A stretch of DNA of 64,000 nt, from contig NZ_CP060822.1 of NCBI RefSeq assembly GCF_014489415.1, positions 1,808,311 to 1,872,310 of the forward strand, written 5' to 3'. This DNA comes from Cylindrospermopsis curvispora GIHE-G1. GTDB taxonomy: Bacteria > Cyanobacteriota > Cyanobacteriia > Cyanobacteriales > Nostocaceae. A program made the position numbers and the translations under genes. Below the pieces are notes generated by a model. The model saw only the letters and a program-made list of their open reading frames with translations, ran no database searches and was not told the DNA's origin. Shown in pieces: positions 8,900-20,387 of this stretch (position 1 is the first letter of the stretch; every line of letters begins with the position of its first letter).

Positions 8900-10138
8900 T
8901 CATGGGGATGGGGTAATAACCTGCTGGGGAATAATTTCTGTCACCACCCGACCAAAACTACCACCCTTAACGGTAATATTTTCCGTTGCCAAATTGCCAA
9001 TTGCGGTTGACCCTTGGAAAGTCAGGGGTGGTTTCATCTGACGATAAATGACCTTTCCTTGAGCTTCCACCAATTTGCGCTCTAAATACCAAGTGAGTCG
9101 CTCTGATTTTAAAAATTGATTACGTTGCCCAATTGCCTTAACATCACCCGTTAAATAAACCGTTTTCTCTAGCAATTTCATTTCCGCTTGATTGCCAGAT
9201 ACTGTTATATTCTCCCCTTGATGAATTACCCTTACGGGAACATTACTTTTGACAATTTCTTGATTAACATCCCAGGCGATCGCATTGCTATTAATTTCCA
9301 TTGGTGGATTAACTAACTGGAGTTTAGCTTCCGGTCCTAGGGTGGTAATTTGGGTTTTCAAATTAACCTCTATACCCTTTCCTTGAGCGCGATCAGTCAA
9401 TTTATTGTTTTGATAACGTTGAATTTCCACAGGGCGATCGCCCACTAACTTTTCTGATTGAACTTGCCAAAGTAGGCGTTCGGTTTTGATTTGTAATTTA
9501 GGGTCATTAGAAACGGCAAATACCTGGCCTGTAAACTCCACCTGTTGTTGACGAGTTTTGACTCTAGCCTCCTGGGCGCTAGCTTTCAATTGACGATGAC
9601 GACCATTGAACTGATTACGGACTATTAATAAATCTTCCTGGGGTCGCCATTCTAATTCATTTCCTTCCAGCACTACCCCATTGCGAGGATCTGTAGCCAC
9701 AATCTTACCCTTGAGCACAAGTTGTTTACCATCTTGCTGAATATCCGCCGTTTCTGCTTTAATTGTATAAACTACTTTACCATCTTGATATAGTTCACCC
9801 TGGGGATTTTTGGCTTGACCAATTTCCTTTTCTTTGGTGTACTTAGCCTGGCGAGCTTGCACCTTCCAAAATGGTTTACCATCCTGGTCAAATTGCTCCA
9901 GACTAACATCAAAAAAAGTCAACTGACTATCACTCCTCAACTTATCAGAATTAGAATTATTCTCCACTGAAGAAATAGTAGATGAACCCGAGCAACCAAA
10001 TAATCCTGTTAACAATAATAAAATCACTGACAAATAACTGAAATTTTTAGGCATGTTTAACATATAAAAGCACATAAAACTGTAGCGGGAGGAATTGGAT
10101 TTACTTCCCCTCAAGAAGTTGCGCATTAACGCTACCAT
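8900..10138 (-). CDS. lptC: LptC-like LPS export lipoprotein
   Basis: Large cyanobacterial form of LptC, which with LptA builds the periplasmic bridge carrying lipopolysaccharide from the LptBFG transporter to the outer membrane. A lipoprotein signal is visible: hydrophobic 'VILLLLTGLFGCS' with the lipobox cysteine at residue 49 of the longest form. Repeated beta-jellyroll segments follow (alternating strands with 'GNELEWRPQEDLLIVR', 'TERLLWQVQSEKLVG', 'SERLTWYLERKLVEA'). The true start is probably internal (Met at 10063 or 10054), because about 25 charged residues before the signal peptide are unusual. It lies 24 bp downstream of the NYN gene, likely in one operon. Confidence 0.75.
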   Translation of the reverse strand: MVALMRNFLRGSKSNSSRYSFMCFYMLNMPKNFSYLSVILLLLTGLFGCSGSSTISSVENNSNSDKLRSDSQLTFFDVSLEQFDQDGKPFWKVQARQAKYTKEKEIGQAKNPQGELYQDGKVVYTIKAETADIQQDGKQLVLKGKIVATDPRNGVVLEGNELEWRPQEDLLIVRNQFNGRHRQLKASAQEARVKTRQQQVEFTGQVFAVSNDPKLQIKTERLLWQVQSEKLVGDRPVEIQRYQNNKLTDRAQGKGIEVNLKTQITTLGPEAKLQLVNPPMEINSNAIAWDVNQEIVKSNVPVRVIHQGENITVSGNQAEMKLLEKTVYLTGDVKAIGQRNQFLKSERLTWYLERKLVEAQGKVIYRQMKPPLTFQGSTAIGNLATENITVKGGSFGRVVTEIIPQQVITPSP

Positions 10139-10162
10139 AATTCCCGCCTAGTTGGTTTTGCA

Positions 10163-10795
10163 TTATTCTGGAATCTGTAAATGTCCTTCACTATCTTGAT
10201 GGTCGTCCAAGAATCCCATACTGGATAATGGCCTATAGGGATAACCCTGACGAGGTGTCTTTTGGATATCCTCCCTAATCGCTTCCAAATCAATATAGCG
10301 ATCGCTCACATTAATTAAGCTGTCACTGGTCATGGAGCGTAGACTAACAACTTCCACCCTGACGCCACGATAACTGACCGAGTTAACAGCATAGGCCAAA
10401 TCGCCATCACCGCTGACCAAAACTGCGGTGTCATAGGAATCCACTAAAGCCATCATATCCACAGCTATCTCCACATCTAGGTTAGCTTTCTTGGAACCGT
10501 CTGGCAATTGTACCAAATCCTTAGCTATGACTCGATAACCATTGCGACGCATCCACAACAAAAATCCCTGTTGCTTCTCATTAGTCCGGTCTACACCAGT
10601 ATAGAAAAAAGCCCGTAATAGCCTTGATCCACCAGTTAACCGACATAATAGTTTAGTGTAATCAATTTCGATACCTAATTGCAAAGCTGCATAAAATAAA
10701 TTTGAGCCATCAATAAATATTGCCACTCGACCCCGATTTTCCAAAACCTGTTCTGGCGTAAAAATCGAGTCATTTTCCAAATTATTCAACATCAT
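10163..10795 (-). CDS. LabA-like NYN domain protein
   Basis: Predicted PIN-like nuclease of the NYN/DUF88 family. Conserved acidic residues are in 'VAIFIDGSNLFYAAL' and 'KANLDVEIAVDMMALV', with the third in 'AVLVSGDGDLAYAV'; together these form the metal site. The closest named relative by memory is LabA of Synechococcus, which acts in circadian output, but a general RNA-processing role is equally possible. I start at ATG 10795 because GAGGT stands seven bases upstream; the frame is open further and could begin as far up as 10942. It is followed by lptC and preceded by metG on the same strand with an 83-230 bp gap. Confidence 0.8.
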   Translation of the reverse strand: MMLNNLENDSIFTPEQVLENRGRVAIFIDGSNLFYAALQLGIEIDYTKLLCRLTGGSRLLRAFFYTGVDRTNEKQQGFLLWMRRNGYRVIAKDLVQLPDGSKKANLDVEIAVDMMALVDSYDTAVLVSGDGDLAYAVNSVSYRGVRVEVVSLRSMTSDSLINVSDRYIDLEAIREDIQKTPRQGYPYRPLSSMGFLDDHQDSEGHLQIPE

Positions 10796-11025
10796 TGTTA
10801 GACCTCGGTTGTTATCCATGTCGTCTGCGATAGAAATCATTAAATTCACGCCCTTACTAGATTGGGTTAATTGACTCAGAAAAATGTCAGTTTTATACAC
10901 CTCCCCACGGTAACAAACACCTCCAGGAGTAACCTTTGCCATGAGGAGACAAATGTTGAGAGGCTTAAATCCGGTTTTTTTCCCAACAGACCAAATTCAG
11001 TGGTGCAACTCAATAATAGAAAGTG

Positions 11026-12627
11026 TTAACTGTCTTTTGGTAGTTCTATCCGTTTGAAAATTGGCTGAGGTGTGCCTAACTGTTGTTTATTCGATAGTAC
11101 GCCCCATGTTGCATGGGTAGTAAAAGGTGCAACAGTGGAGGTTTCTTTTGGATTGTTAAAATTGATTCCCCATCCTAATTGCTGATAAATATCGCTACTG
11201 ATATTAGGAATAATTGGCGATAGTAAATAAGCTGCTAGTCTCACCGATTCCAGAACGGTGTACAACACTGTTGCCACCTCGTTGTGGTTTCCCTGTTTAT
11301 ATAATGACCAAGGAGCTTGTTCATCTATAAACTTGTTACTGGTTTGAACTAATAACATTACAGTTTGAGCTACCTCGTTGAAAGCTAAAACTGAATAAGC
11401 TTGTTTAACTTTCTCCCCTAATTGCCCACCAATTGTCTTTAAGGTATTCTCAGGGGGAATATCTTGTGGAGCAATGGAGGGAATCTCCCCAGCACAGTAT
11501 TTTTTCACCATGTTCAAAGTACGATTTAACAAATTACCTAAGTCGTTGGCTAAATCTGCATTTAGAACATGGATGAACCTAATTTCATTAAAATCGCCAT
11601 CCTTGCCAAATTCGATTTCCTTAAGGAAGTAATAACGAACAGCATCACTACCATATTTTTTCACCAGCGCTACAGGATCAACAGTATTACCCAGAGTCTT
11701 CCCCATTTTTTGACCATCTTTAGTCAAAAATCCATGTCCGAATACTTGTTTTGGCAAGGGCAAATTAGCTGACATCAGCATAGCTGGCCAATATACGGCA
11801 TGAAATCTTAATATATCTTTACCAATTAAATGTAAGTTAATTGGCCACCATTTAGACACGGCATTTTCTAAAGTTGCTTCTGTTCCTGGTTCTAATAGTG
11901 CTGTTATGTACCCTAAAAGTGCATCGAACCAAACATAAAGAGTGTGTTGGGTATCCACAGGTACAGGAAAGCCCCAATCTAAATTGACCCGCGAAATTGA
12001 AAAATCCTGTAAACCTTGACTAACAAAGCTAAGAACTTCATTGCGCCGACTAGCAGGTTGAATAAAGTTTGGATAGGATTGATAAAACTCCTCCAGTGGT
12101 TTTTGATACTTAGATAGACGAAAAAAGTAATTTTGTTCATCGCGCCATTCTACTTCCTTGGTGGTATGGATAGGACAGCGCTTACCTTCTATCAGCTCCC
12201 TTTCTTCCTTAAACTCTTCACAGGATACGCAGTACCAACCCTTCTGCTCTCCTCGGTATATATCACCCCGTTCCCAAACTCTATTAAAAAATTCTTTGAC
12301 AATTGCCTGATGCTTTAAATCAGTAGTACGACTAAATCGATCATATTGAATGTTCAAAAGTTGCCATAAATCAATAAAACTAGGGACAATTTGATCACAA
12401 AATTCCTGGGGTGATTTTCCTTGACTTTGGGCTGATCTTTGGATCTTTTGTCCATGTTCGTCTGTCCCAGTAATAAATATTACTTCATTACCCAATAAAC
12501 GCTGAAATCTAGCTATAGTATCTGCAGCTATTGTGGTATAAGCACTACCAATATGGGGAACATCGTTTACATAGTATAGGGGTGTGGTCAGGGCAAAGGT
12601 TTTTGAAGTTTTATTTGTTAGATTCAT
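11026..12627 (-). CDS. metG: Methionyl-tRNA synthetase
   Basis: Class I aminoacyl-tRNA synthetase charging tRNA-Met in the cytosol. The 'HIGH' motif is 'PHIGSAYTT' (residues 20-28), and the 'KMSKS' loop is 'KMGKTLGN' (about 308-315). A zinc-type cysteine cluster is visible in 'WYCVSCEEF' (about 147) and 'KRCPIH'. The length of 533 residues corresponds to the short form without the C-terminal dimerisation domain, which is usual in cyanobacteria. The long, AT-rich upstream region shows no recognisable T-box. It may head the metG-NYN-lptC run. Confidence 0.95.
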   Translation of the reverse strand: MNLTNKTSKTFALTTPLYYVNDVPHIGSAYTTIAADTIARFQRLLGNEVIFITGTDEHGQKIQRSAQSQGKSPQEFCDQIVPSFIDLWQLLNIQYDRFSRTTDLKHQAIVKEFFNRVWERGDIYRGEQKGWYCVSCEEFKEERELIEGKRCPIHTTKEVEWRDEQNYFFRLSKYQKPLEEFYQSYPNFIQPASRRNEVLSFVSQGLQDFSISRVNLDWGFPVPVDTQHTLYVWFDALLGYITALLEPGTEATLENAVSKWWPINLHLIGKDILRFHAVYWPAMLMSANLPLPKQVFGHGFLTKDGQKMGKTLGNTVDPVALVKKYGSDAVRYYFLKEIEFGKDGDFNEIRFIHVLNADLANDLGNLLNRTLNMVKKYCAGEIPSIAPQDIPPENTLKTIGGQLGEKVKQAYSVLAFNEVAQTVMLLVQTSNKFIDEQAPWSLYKQGNHNEVATVLYTVLESVRLAAYLLSPIIPNISSDIYQQLGWGINFNNPKETSTVAPFTTHATWGVLSNKQQLGTPQPIFKRIELPKDS

Positions 12628-13286
12628 AGATAATAAAAAAGAAATTATTAAACAGTTTTACCAGCTAGTTAGTTCTGTAAAGCTAGGTAATTATATAACA
12701 TTACAGCTATTTTTTCCAACTGTGTTTTGATCATGGCAAGTTAATAACCTCACAATTTTTTTCCATTCTATAAACACTAATGATTGTTCTCCGTGACCAG
12801 GAGACAATTACTCAACAATCACATTCCCGGATTTGGCCTGGATTTTGATTACTGTAGTCAGAGAGTGTACTCAGATCAAAAACTGGGCAAACCGACGGAA
12901 AATCAGGCCTAATCTCTAATTTCTACAGTCCCATCTGATCCCGTTCAGGTTTAAGTACAGAAATGTAAAATATTAATTAAGAAAAATGCCAAATTTTTAC
13001 GCAACATATAGGAATTAATCCGTAAATAGGTAGAAAAATTTGATTTTTTAGTATGGGCACTAGAGATTGTGCTTCGTCGAATACAATCTCATATCCAAAC
13101 TTCAACTACCAACCATTGAGATGGATTAACTGCGTCAAGGATTTATTCAGCGATTTCACCTATTTATATATAATTCATTCAAACTTCGTTAAAATCTGTA
13201 ATTATAGTTTCAGACTGAATTAATTTTTATATAGAAAGCTTGATGTAGTTAGCTTTTAATGACTCTATTCCCCGACAAATACCAAG
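12628..13286. other. 659-bp intergenic region between metG and a hydrolase gene
   Basis: The region separates divergent genes and must hold both promoters. I see no tRNA or clear riboswitch. One 56-codon frame (13053-13223, plus) starts 'MGTRDCASSNTISY' and is rich in aromatic residues, but it lacks a ribosome site and resembles nothing I know; I treat it as probably chance. The rest is AT-rich sequence with no repeat of the families found elsewhere in the window. Confidence 0.5.
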
Positions 13287-14105
13287 ATGACAGATGTGGA
13301 ACTCAAACTCCGGTTTTTAACCCCCAAACCCCCACAACCAGAATATCCATTGTTTATTTATTTACCAGGAATGGATGGAACTGGTGAAATGCTACAGTCA
13401 CAAATTACCGATTTAGGGCGGGGGTTTGACATTCGTTGTTTAGCGATTCCTAAAACGGATATGAGAGATTGGAACCTATTAACTACAAATGTCCTCGACT
13501 TAATTAATATGGAGTTGACTACAACACCCGTCAAGAGAGGAAACCGCTCGGTTTATTTGTGTGGTGAGTCATTTGGTGCTTGTTTGGCCATGAAACTGGC
13601 TACCCAGTCACCAAGTTTGTTTAAACGTATTGTTCTAATTAACCCCGCTTCTTCTTTTAAACTAAATCCTTGGATCAGCGTTTCATCCCAAATAACAAAT
13701 TTAGTGCCATCATGGTTTTATCCCATGGGTGCTTGGGGGTTGCTACCCTTTTTAGCATCTTTACCTCGCATATCCAGTTCCCTCCGTCGTCAACTGCTGC
13801 AAAGTATGACTTCCCTCCCTGCAGAAACTATTAATTGGCGATTGTCCTTATTGCGTCACTTTCACGTAGACCATGAGAAAATGCAACAACTTAAACAGGA
13901 GACACTGTTAATCGCTGGGGCGAGCGATCGCCTGTTACCATCCCTTACAGAGGTAGAAAGATTAGGAAGGATGCTGCCAAATAGTAAGATCCTGATTTTA
14001 CCTGATAGTGGTCACGCTTGTCTAGTAGAGGAAGAGATAAATCTATATAAAATTCTCCAAGACCAGGGATTTTCCGAGAAAGTCTCCCTCAATAGAAAAT
14101 TTTAG
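13287..14105 (+). CDS. Alpha/beta-hydrolase
   Basis: 272 residues with a typical alpha/beta-hydrolase layout: oxyanion region 'LFIYLPGMDGTGEM' (about 21-34), nucleophile elbow 'LCGESFGACLA' (Ser near residue 96), acid in 'AGASDRLLP' (about 215) and catalytic histidine in 'DSGHACLVEE' (about 238). The overall look is close to the hydrolase half of plant-type phytyl ester synthases and cyanobacterial relatives, so an acyl transfer or lipase role in thylakoid lipid turnover is possible, but the substrate cannot be read from sequence. It ends 32 bp before pepA on the same strand. Confidence 0.75.
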   Translation: MTDVELKLRFLTPKPPQPEYPLFIYLPGMDGTGEMLQSQITDLGRGFDIRCLAIPKTDMRDWNLLTTNVLDLINMELTTTPVKRGNRSVYLCGESFGACLAMKLATQSPSLFKRIVLINPASSFKLNPWISVSSQITNLVPSWFYPMGAWGLLPFLASLPRISSSLRRQLLQSMTSLPAETINWRLSLLRHFHVDHEKMQQLKQETLLIAGASDRLLPSLTEVERLGRMLPNSKILILPDSGHACLVEEEINLYKILQDQGFSEKVSLNRKF

Positions 14106-14137
14106 GCCATACTGGAAGCAGGTAAAAACAAGAAAAA

Positions 14138-15622
14138 ATGACAGAAATGATAACTCGGACTAGTGACACAGAATTATTAAATTGGACTGGTGATACCCTG
14201 GGTATTGGACTGTTTGAAGATGCAGTAGAGCTAAAAGACGATCTAGCAACTCTCAACCAGAAATACGGGGGAGTTTTCTCAGAAGTCATCGCTGAAGAAG
14301 AGTTCACCGGTAAAGCTAATACTACAGTGGCCATTCGTGTGGGAGCCAACTCCCCCATTCGTAAAGTAATTTTTATTGGCTTAGGAAAAGTAGATACACT
14401 GAAATTAGAAACCTTGCGCATAGCAGGTGCAACCCTTGCTAGGACTGCTAAAAAGCAAAAAACCAAAACTCTGGGTATTAGTTTTCCAATATACAATAAT
14501 CAACCAGCGGCCACTGCCCAAGCTATTACAGAAGGGGCCCAACTAGCACTTTATCAAGATATTCGGTTCAAATCAGAACCAGAAGATAAGAATCCCTCTA
14601 TTGAGACCATTGACCTATTAAATTTATCGGGACAACAACCAGCTATCACTCGCGCAGAACAAATTGTTTCCGGAGTTATTCTAGCTCGAGAGTTGGTAGC
14701 AGCACCAGCTAATGCTGTCACACCCATTACCATGGCACAAACTGCTCAAGCGATCGCCCAGGAACATGGTTTAGAACTAAAAATTCTGGAACAAGAAGAC
14801 TGTGAAAAACTGGGTATGGGAGCATATTTAGGCGTAGCACAAGCTTCCGACTTTCCACCCAAATTTATCCACCTCATCTATAAACCCGCAACCACCCCTA
14901 AACGTAAACTAGCTATTATTGGTAAGGGTCTCACCTTTGATTCTGGTGGTTTGAATATTAAAGGAGCAGGTAGCGGAATTGAAACTATGAAAATTGACAT
15001 GGGTGGAGCTGCTGCTACCCTTGGTGCTGCTAAAGCTATAGGTCAGATTAAACCAGATGTAGAAGTTCACTTCATATCAGCAGTTACTGAAAATATGATT
15101 AGCGGTAAAGCTATGCACCCAGGAGATATCCTCACCGCATCCAATGGCAAAACTATCGAAGTAAATAACACTGATGCGGAAGGGCGTTTAACCCTAGCTG
15201 ATGCTCTAGTGTACACCGATCAGTTAGGTCTGGATGCCATGGTAGATTTAGCAACCCTTACAGGCGCTTGTGTGGTAGCTTTAGGCGATGATATTGCTGG
15301 CTTATTTACCCCTAATGATAATATAGCATCTCAATTGCAAACCGCTGCTGAGTCTTCTGGAGAAAAGATTTGGCGGATGCCAATGGAAGAAAAATATTTT
15401 GAAGGTTTAAAATCAGGTATTGCTGATATGAAAAACACTGGACCCCGCTACGGTGGTTCTATTACAGCTGCTCTATTTCTAAAGCAGTTTGTTAAAATGA
15501 CACCATGGGCACATCTGGATATAGCCGGACCTGTTTGGGCCGATAAAGAAAGTGGCTACAATAGTGCTGGAGCAACTGGTTTTGGTGTAAGAACCTTGGT
15601 GAATTGGGTTGAGAGTGATTAG
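14138..15622 (+). CDS. pepA: Leucyl aminopeptidase
   Basis: M17 metallo-aminopeptidase that removes N-terminal residues from peptides; in bacteria it forms hexamers with two metals per subunit. The diagnostic '[14 protein letters not shown]' (residue about 344) is complete, and '[14 protein letters not shown]' (about 263), which supplies metal ligands and the catalytic lysine, is present. The length of 494 residues is normal. It is co-oriented with the hydrolase gene and convergent with the acetolactate synthase subunit gene, leaving only 19 bp, in which a small imperfect hairpin could terminate both. Confidence 0.95.
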   Translation: MTEMITRTSDTELLNWTGDTLGIGLFEDAVELKDDLATLNQKYGGVFSEVIAEEEFTGKANTTVAIRVGANSPIRKVIFIGLGKVDTLKLETLRIAGATLARTAKKQKTKTLGISFPIYNNQPAATAQAITEGAQLALYQDIRFKSEPEDKNPSIETIDLLNLSGQQPAITRAEQIVSGVILARELVAAPANAVTPITMAQTAQAIAQEHGLELKILEQEDCEKLGMGAYLGVAQASDFPPKFIHLIYKPATTPKRKLAIIGKGLTFDSGGLNIKGAGSGIETMKIDMGGAAATLGAAKAIGQIKPDVEVHFISAVTENMISGKAMHPGDILTASNGKTIEVNNTDAEGRLTLADALVYTDQLGLDAMVDLATLTGACVVALGDDIAGLFTPNDNIASQLQTAAESSGEKIWRMPMEEKYFEGLKSGIADMKNTGPRYGGSITAALFLKQFVKMTPWAHLDIAGPVWADKESGYNSAGATGFGVRTLVNWVESD

Positions 15623-15641
15623 ATCTAGTATTTTCGTGCTA

Positions 15642-16169
15642 CTATTTTTGTAGTACTTCTCTGGGAATTGATTTCAACAGTTCAGTATTGACACCGGATT
15701 CGCGAGTGAGAGAAATTTTCCCTGTGCGGGCAATTTCCTTCAAACCGAATTTTTGTAAAACCTGAACAATTGCTACCATTTTCCCAGGATCTCCTACCAC
15801 TTCTATGGTAAGAGAATCTTCTGCTACATCAACCACCCTAGCACGGAAAATCTGAGCCAGTTCCACCACCTGGGATCTGTTAGTGCTATTAGCATTTACC
15901 TTTAATAGCATCAATTCTCGCTCTACACAGGGAGTTTCTGTAACATCTTGTACCTTTAATACATTAATCAATTTATATAGTTGCTTAGTTATTTGTTCAA
16001 TTACGCGGTCATCTCCAGGTACAACCATGGTAATGCGGGATATTCCCTCCTGTTCAGCAGGACCAACAGCTAAGCTTTCAATGTTAAAGCCACGACGGGC
16101 AAATAAACTAGCAATGCGAGACAAGACTCCCGCTTCATCTTCTACAAGAACTGAAAGAGTATGTTTCAT
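15642..16169 (-). CDS. ilvN: Acetolactate synthase regulatory (small) subunit
   Basis: Binds valine and activates the catalytic subunit IlvB in branched-chain amino acid synthesis. An N-terminal ACT domain starts '[20 protein letters not shown]' with '[11 protein letters not shown]'; the C-terminal ALS_ss domain holds '[11 protein letters not shown]' and '[13 protein letters not shown]'. The frame extends 24 codons upstream, but I chose the ATG at 16169 because 'MKHTLSVLV' is the invariant family start; that gives 175 residues, the usual size. The catalytic subunit gene is not in the window. Confidence 0.93.
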   Translation of the reverse strand: MKHTLSVLVEDEAGVLSRIASLFARRGFNIESLAVGPAEQEGISRITMVVPGDDRVIEQITKQLYKLINVLKVQDVTETPCVERELMLLKVNANSTNRSQVVELAQIFRARVVDVAEDSLTIEVVGDPGKMVAIVQVLQKFGLKEIARTGKISLTRESGVNTELLKSIPREVLQK

Positions 16170-16385
16170 GTTCGTCAAAATGGAATGGGTAAAGATAACT
16201 AACAACAGACCGATTATAGGAGAAAAGAACGCGTAGAACAACTGGGAGCGGAGCAGTGTTTGCGCGGAAATGGAGTGTTATAGCAATTTTATAGGTTGAG
16301 TTTAATAGGGTGACTCAACAGATTATGATGATAATTAGATGATAATTAATTGTGTATATCTCTCCGTATACTTATATTATTTCCG

Positions 16386-16628
16386 ATGGCTAGAAAACAA
16401 AAGTTTCCTTATTTACTTGGTTCTAAGTGGACAGCTCAACAAAAAGTGGATGGTTGGAGACACTTTCAAGTTGTTAATCGTAAAAATCAAGGTAACTGGG
16501 TATATGCGGAAATGGTAGCTGCATGTGATCCAAAAGTGCGTTTTTGGATAAATGCCAAACTATTACAGGACAATTCCCAATGGCACCCCGGTTGGCAATC
16601 TCTAACAGAAATGAAAAATAATATGTAG
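16386..16628 (+). CDS. Small Trp-rich protein (TIGR02450 type)
   Basis: 80 residues from ATG 16386 ('MARKQKFPYLLGSKWT'), with seven tryptophans and the pattern 'KWTAQQKVDGWRHF', 'WVYAEMVAACD', 'WHPGW'. This matches the small tryptophan-rich family TIGR02450 found in cyanobacteria and some proteobacteria, whose function is unknown. An upstream in-frame ATG (16350) would add 12 hydrophobic residues but is less family-like. It stands alone, with 144 bp before and 450 bp after it. Confidence 0.8.
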   Translation: MARKQKFPYLLGSKWTAQQKVDGWRHFQVVNRKNQGNWVYAEMVAACDPKVRFWINAKLLQDNSQWHPGWQSLTEMKNNM

Positions 16629-17078
16629 TAGTACTTAGCGATCGCCTTTATCTAAAATTCCTGTTGGGAATTGTATATTGGGGGAGTATTATTCCATTTT
16701 AATAATAATTTACATAAAAGCTCCACCTAGCATTAAATCTCCCTAATCCCCATATTTCCGTCTTCCTATCCTACCACTTACCTGGATTAAACCTCATAAT
16801 GGTTAATTTGTTTTTTGTCACTATTTTTATAGTAAAAGTAATAAAAACTTGATTTAGGACTAAATATAGAGATTTTTTAAAATTTAGGGGGGATTTAACC
16901 GATAAAAAATTAGTTTTGCTTCTAAATTCTACATTTAGAGCAGATTTGCGTAGTTCATCGTCCTTTGCTTTATGGGGAACTTGCATAATAATGACAATCA
17001 CAGACCTTGGGAAATTACCTGGTAAAACCCAGGATCTCTGTGGAATCCAAAAGAAAAACTATTGAGAGATGAGAAATT
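16629..17078. other. 450-bp region upstream of chlL
   Basis: AT-rich, no gene seen. It contains one HIP1 octamer (GCGATCGC, about 16639-16646) and ends with a GAGAGATGAGA stretch just before the chlL ATG that can serve as ribosome site. The promoter of the chlL gene group must be here; no inverted repeat stands out. Confidence 0.5.
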
Positions 17079-17945
17079 ATGAAATTAGCAGTTTATGGAA
17101 AGGGTGGTATTGGTAAATCTACAACCAGCTGTAACATATCCGTGGCCCTTGCCAAACGGGGTAAAAAGGTACTACAAATTGGCTGTGACCCAAAACATGA
17201 CAGCACTTTTACCCTAACCGGGTTTTTGATTCCCACCATCATTGACACCCTGCAAGAAAAAGACTATCACTATGAAGATGTGTGGCCAGAGGATGTCATT
17301 TACCCTGGATATGGTGGTGTTGACTGTGTAGAAGCTGGTGGACCACCCGCAGGTGCAGGATGTGGTGGTTATGTGGTAGGTGAAACTGTCAAACTCTTAA
17401 AGGAACTCAATGCTTTTGATGAGTATGATGTGATTCTGTTTGATGTTTTAGGTGATGTGGTTTGTGGTGGTTTTGCTGCACCTCTAAACTATGCTGATTA
17501 CTGTTTAATTGTCACCGATAACGGTTTTGATGCACTCTTTGCTGCTAATCGGATTGCTGCTTCTGTCCGTGAAAAAGCGAGAACTCACCCCTTACGTTTA
17601 GCAGGTTTAATTGGTAATCGCACCGCGAAACGAGATTTAATCGAGAAGTACGTAGAAGCAGTGCCAATGCCTGTGTTAGAGGTATTGCCCTTAATTGAAG
17701 ATATTCGTGTTTCTCGTGTTAAGGGTAAAACCCTGTTTGAAATGGCAGAATCAGACCCATCTCTCAATTATGTTTGTGACTATTATTTGAGTATTGCTGA
17801 CCAAATTTTAGCTCAACCAGAGGGGGTTGTTCCCAGTGATGCTCCTGACCGGGAACTGTTTTCCCTGTTGTCAGATTTCTATTTAAATCCCACTAAACCA
17901 CAGACTAATAACCAGGAACAAGAATCGAAACTGATGATGGTCTGA
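17079..17945 (+). CDS. chlL: Light-independent protochlorophyllide reductase, ATP-binding iron-sulfur subunit
   Basis: The NifH-like reductase component of the dark-operative enzyme (DPOR) that reduces ring D of protochlorophyllide. Visible features: P-loop '[10 protein letters not shown]' (6-15), the 'GCDPKHDST' switch, and the two cysteines that bridge a 4Fe-4S cluster between two subunits, Cys95 in 'GAGCGGY' and Cys129 in 'DVVCGGF'. The length of 288 residues is normal. It is followed by a DUF5331 gene and chlN on the same strand, the standard heterocystous layout; chlB is not in the window. Because the cluster is oxygen-sensitive, the system mainly serves dark or low-oxygen conditions. 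Confidence 0.96.
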   Translation: MKLAVYGKGGIGKSTTSCNISVALAKRGKKVLQIGCDPKHDSTFTLTGFLIPTIIDTLQEKDYHYEDVWPEDVIYPGYGGVDCVEAGGPPAGAGCGGYVVGETVKLLKELNAFDEYDVILFDVLGDVVCGGFAAPLNYADYCLIVTDNGFDALFAANRIAASVREKARTHPLRLAGLIGNRTAKRDLIEKYVEAVPMPVLEVLPLIEDIRVSRVKGKTLFEMAESDPSLNYVCDYYLSIADQILAQPEGVVPSDAPDRELFSLLSDFYLNPTKPQTNNQEQESKLMMV

Positions 17946-18165
17946 AGTATTTAATTATGCGGGAAGATTGGAAACCCAGTTGCAGCAAACTAGCTATCGA
18001 ACAACAGTTTCATCTTATCTACAAAATCTACAAATTGTCCTTTAGTCTCCCGTATCATGGTCAGTTGCTGTTATATTACACATAAAATACAGCAGTTCTT
18101 AAAAACCTGATTTTTCTGCTTGGTTTTTTCACCACACAATTTAGTTTTTACCGGATAAGGGAAAT

Positions 18166-18696
18166 ATGGCTTTCTTCGATAGTTTTACTGATGCAATTAA
18201 ACAAAAGTGGTTACATTTTTTTGAGGTGAATCGCGAGTGGATTGTGGTGCAAATGGCTGCACAATCAATGTCTACCCCCGATGGAGGTAAACGTCCTTCT
18301 TCCTACCTGATCTTGGGCGTGGTCAATGCTCTGGAACCCAAACTTGCTCAGTTGATGTTTCCCTTTGCCAAGTTGAATCCTGACCCCGATATTTTAATTG
18401 AGGTTCTGGGATTAAATTTTGACCCCGATCTTGCTATTGCAGGTCAAGCACGTAATCTGGATGATGGGAAAGTATATTCCGATGCACCTAATATAAGTGG
18501 GGAAAATCCCTCCTTAGTCAATAGATCTCTAGGGTTGAATTTACCGGATGATGATTTCGATGATTTCAACCAATCCCATGAGACGGGTGAGTTGGTTTCT
18601 GACGTTTGGGGCGGGGATTCCTCTGGAAATGGGGAGGAACTACCTCCCAGGGTTTTTGATGGTTCGGAAATGGCCCGTCTCTTCCCCGAAAATTAA
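18166..18696 (+). CDS. DUF5331 protein between chlL and chlN
   Basis: 176 residues. The first 100 are conserved-looking ('AFFDSFTDAIKQKWLHFFE', 'REWIVVQMAAQSM', 'PSSYLILGVVNALEPKLAQL'); the last 75 are acidic and low in complexity ('DDDFDDFNQSHETGE'). The protein has no signal peptide or membrane helix. Its fixed place between chlL and chlN in filamentous cyanobacteria suggests a link to dark chlorophyll synthesis, but no activity is known. It is 220 bp from chlL and only 30 bp from chlN, so it is likely co-transcribed with chlN. Confidence 0.75.
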   Translation: MAFFDSFTDAIKQKWLHFFEVNREWIVVQMAAQSMSTPDGGKRPSSYLILGVVNALEPKLAQLMFPFAKLNPDPDILIEVLGLNFDPDLAIAGQARNLDDGKVYSDAPNISGENPSLVNRSLGLNLPDDDFDDFNQSHETGELVSDVWGGDSSGNGEELPPRVFDGSEMARLFPEN

Positions 18697-18726
18697 AGAA
18701 ATATAAATAAAGGAGAGAAAACTTAA

Positions 18727-20130
<1,404 letters not shown>

Positions 20131-20230
20131 GTGGTTGACTCTAGGGTAGTTCCACAAGCTAGTCACGCCAACTGGTAATTCAGGGGAGGTTATGAGTATT
20201 CTGGTAAGACACATTGTGATTAATTAGTTT

Positions 20231-20275
20231 CCTTTCTAACTCGTGGGTCTTCCCATGAGTTAAGGAGGTTTTTTT
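20231..20275 (+). terminator. Intrinsic terminator after chlN
   Basis: AACTCGTGGG (20238-20247) pairs with CCCATGAGTT (20252-20261), with one G-T wobble and a 4-base loop; flanking CCTTTCT/AGGAGG extend the stem with a mismatch. A run of seven T follows at 20269-20275. This is a textbook rho-independent terminator about 100 bp after the chlN stop. Confidence 0.85.
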
Positions 20276-20294
20276 GTGGGTGGAAAACACAACT

Positions 20295-20329
20295 GGCGAT
20301 CTCCCATAGGGAGTGCTTCGCAATCGCTC
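20295..20329. repeat. Dispersed palindromic repeat (family R1)
   Basis: A 35-bp element with core 'CTCCCATAGGGAGTGCTTCG' flanked by GGCGAT and CAATCGCTC, so that it folds into a compound hairpin. Further copies in this window are at 30433-30464 (reverse), 52973-53008 and a worn one near 47819-47840. They lie between genes, often directly behind stop codons, like REP elements. Confidence 0.75.
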
Positions 20330-20387
20330 TTTAGTCTAAACTCCAGTTTTTAAAAACCCCTAAGGGTATTCTAGTGCAGGTAATAGT

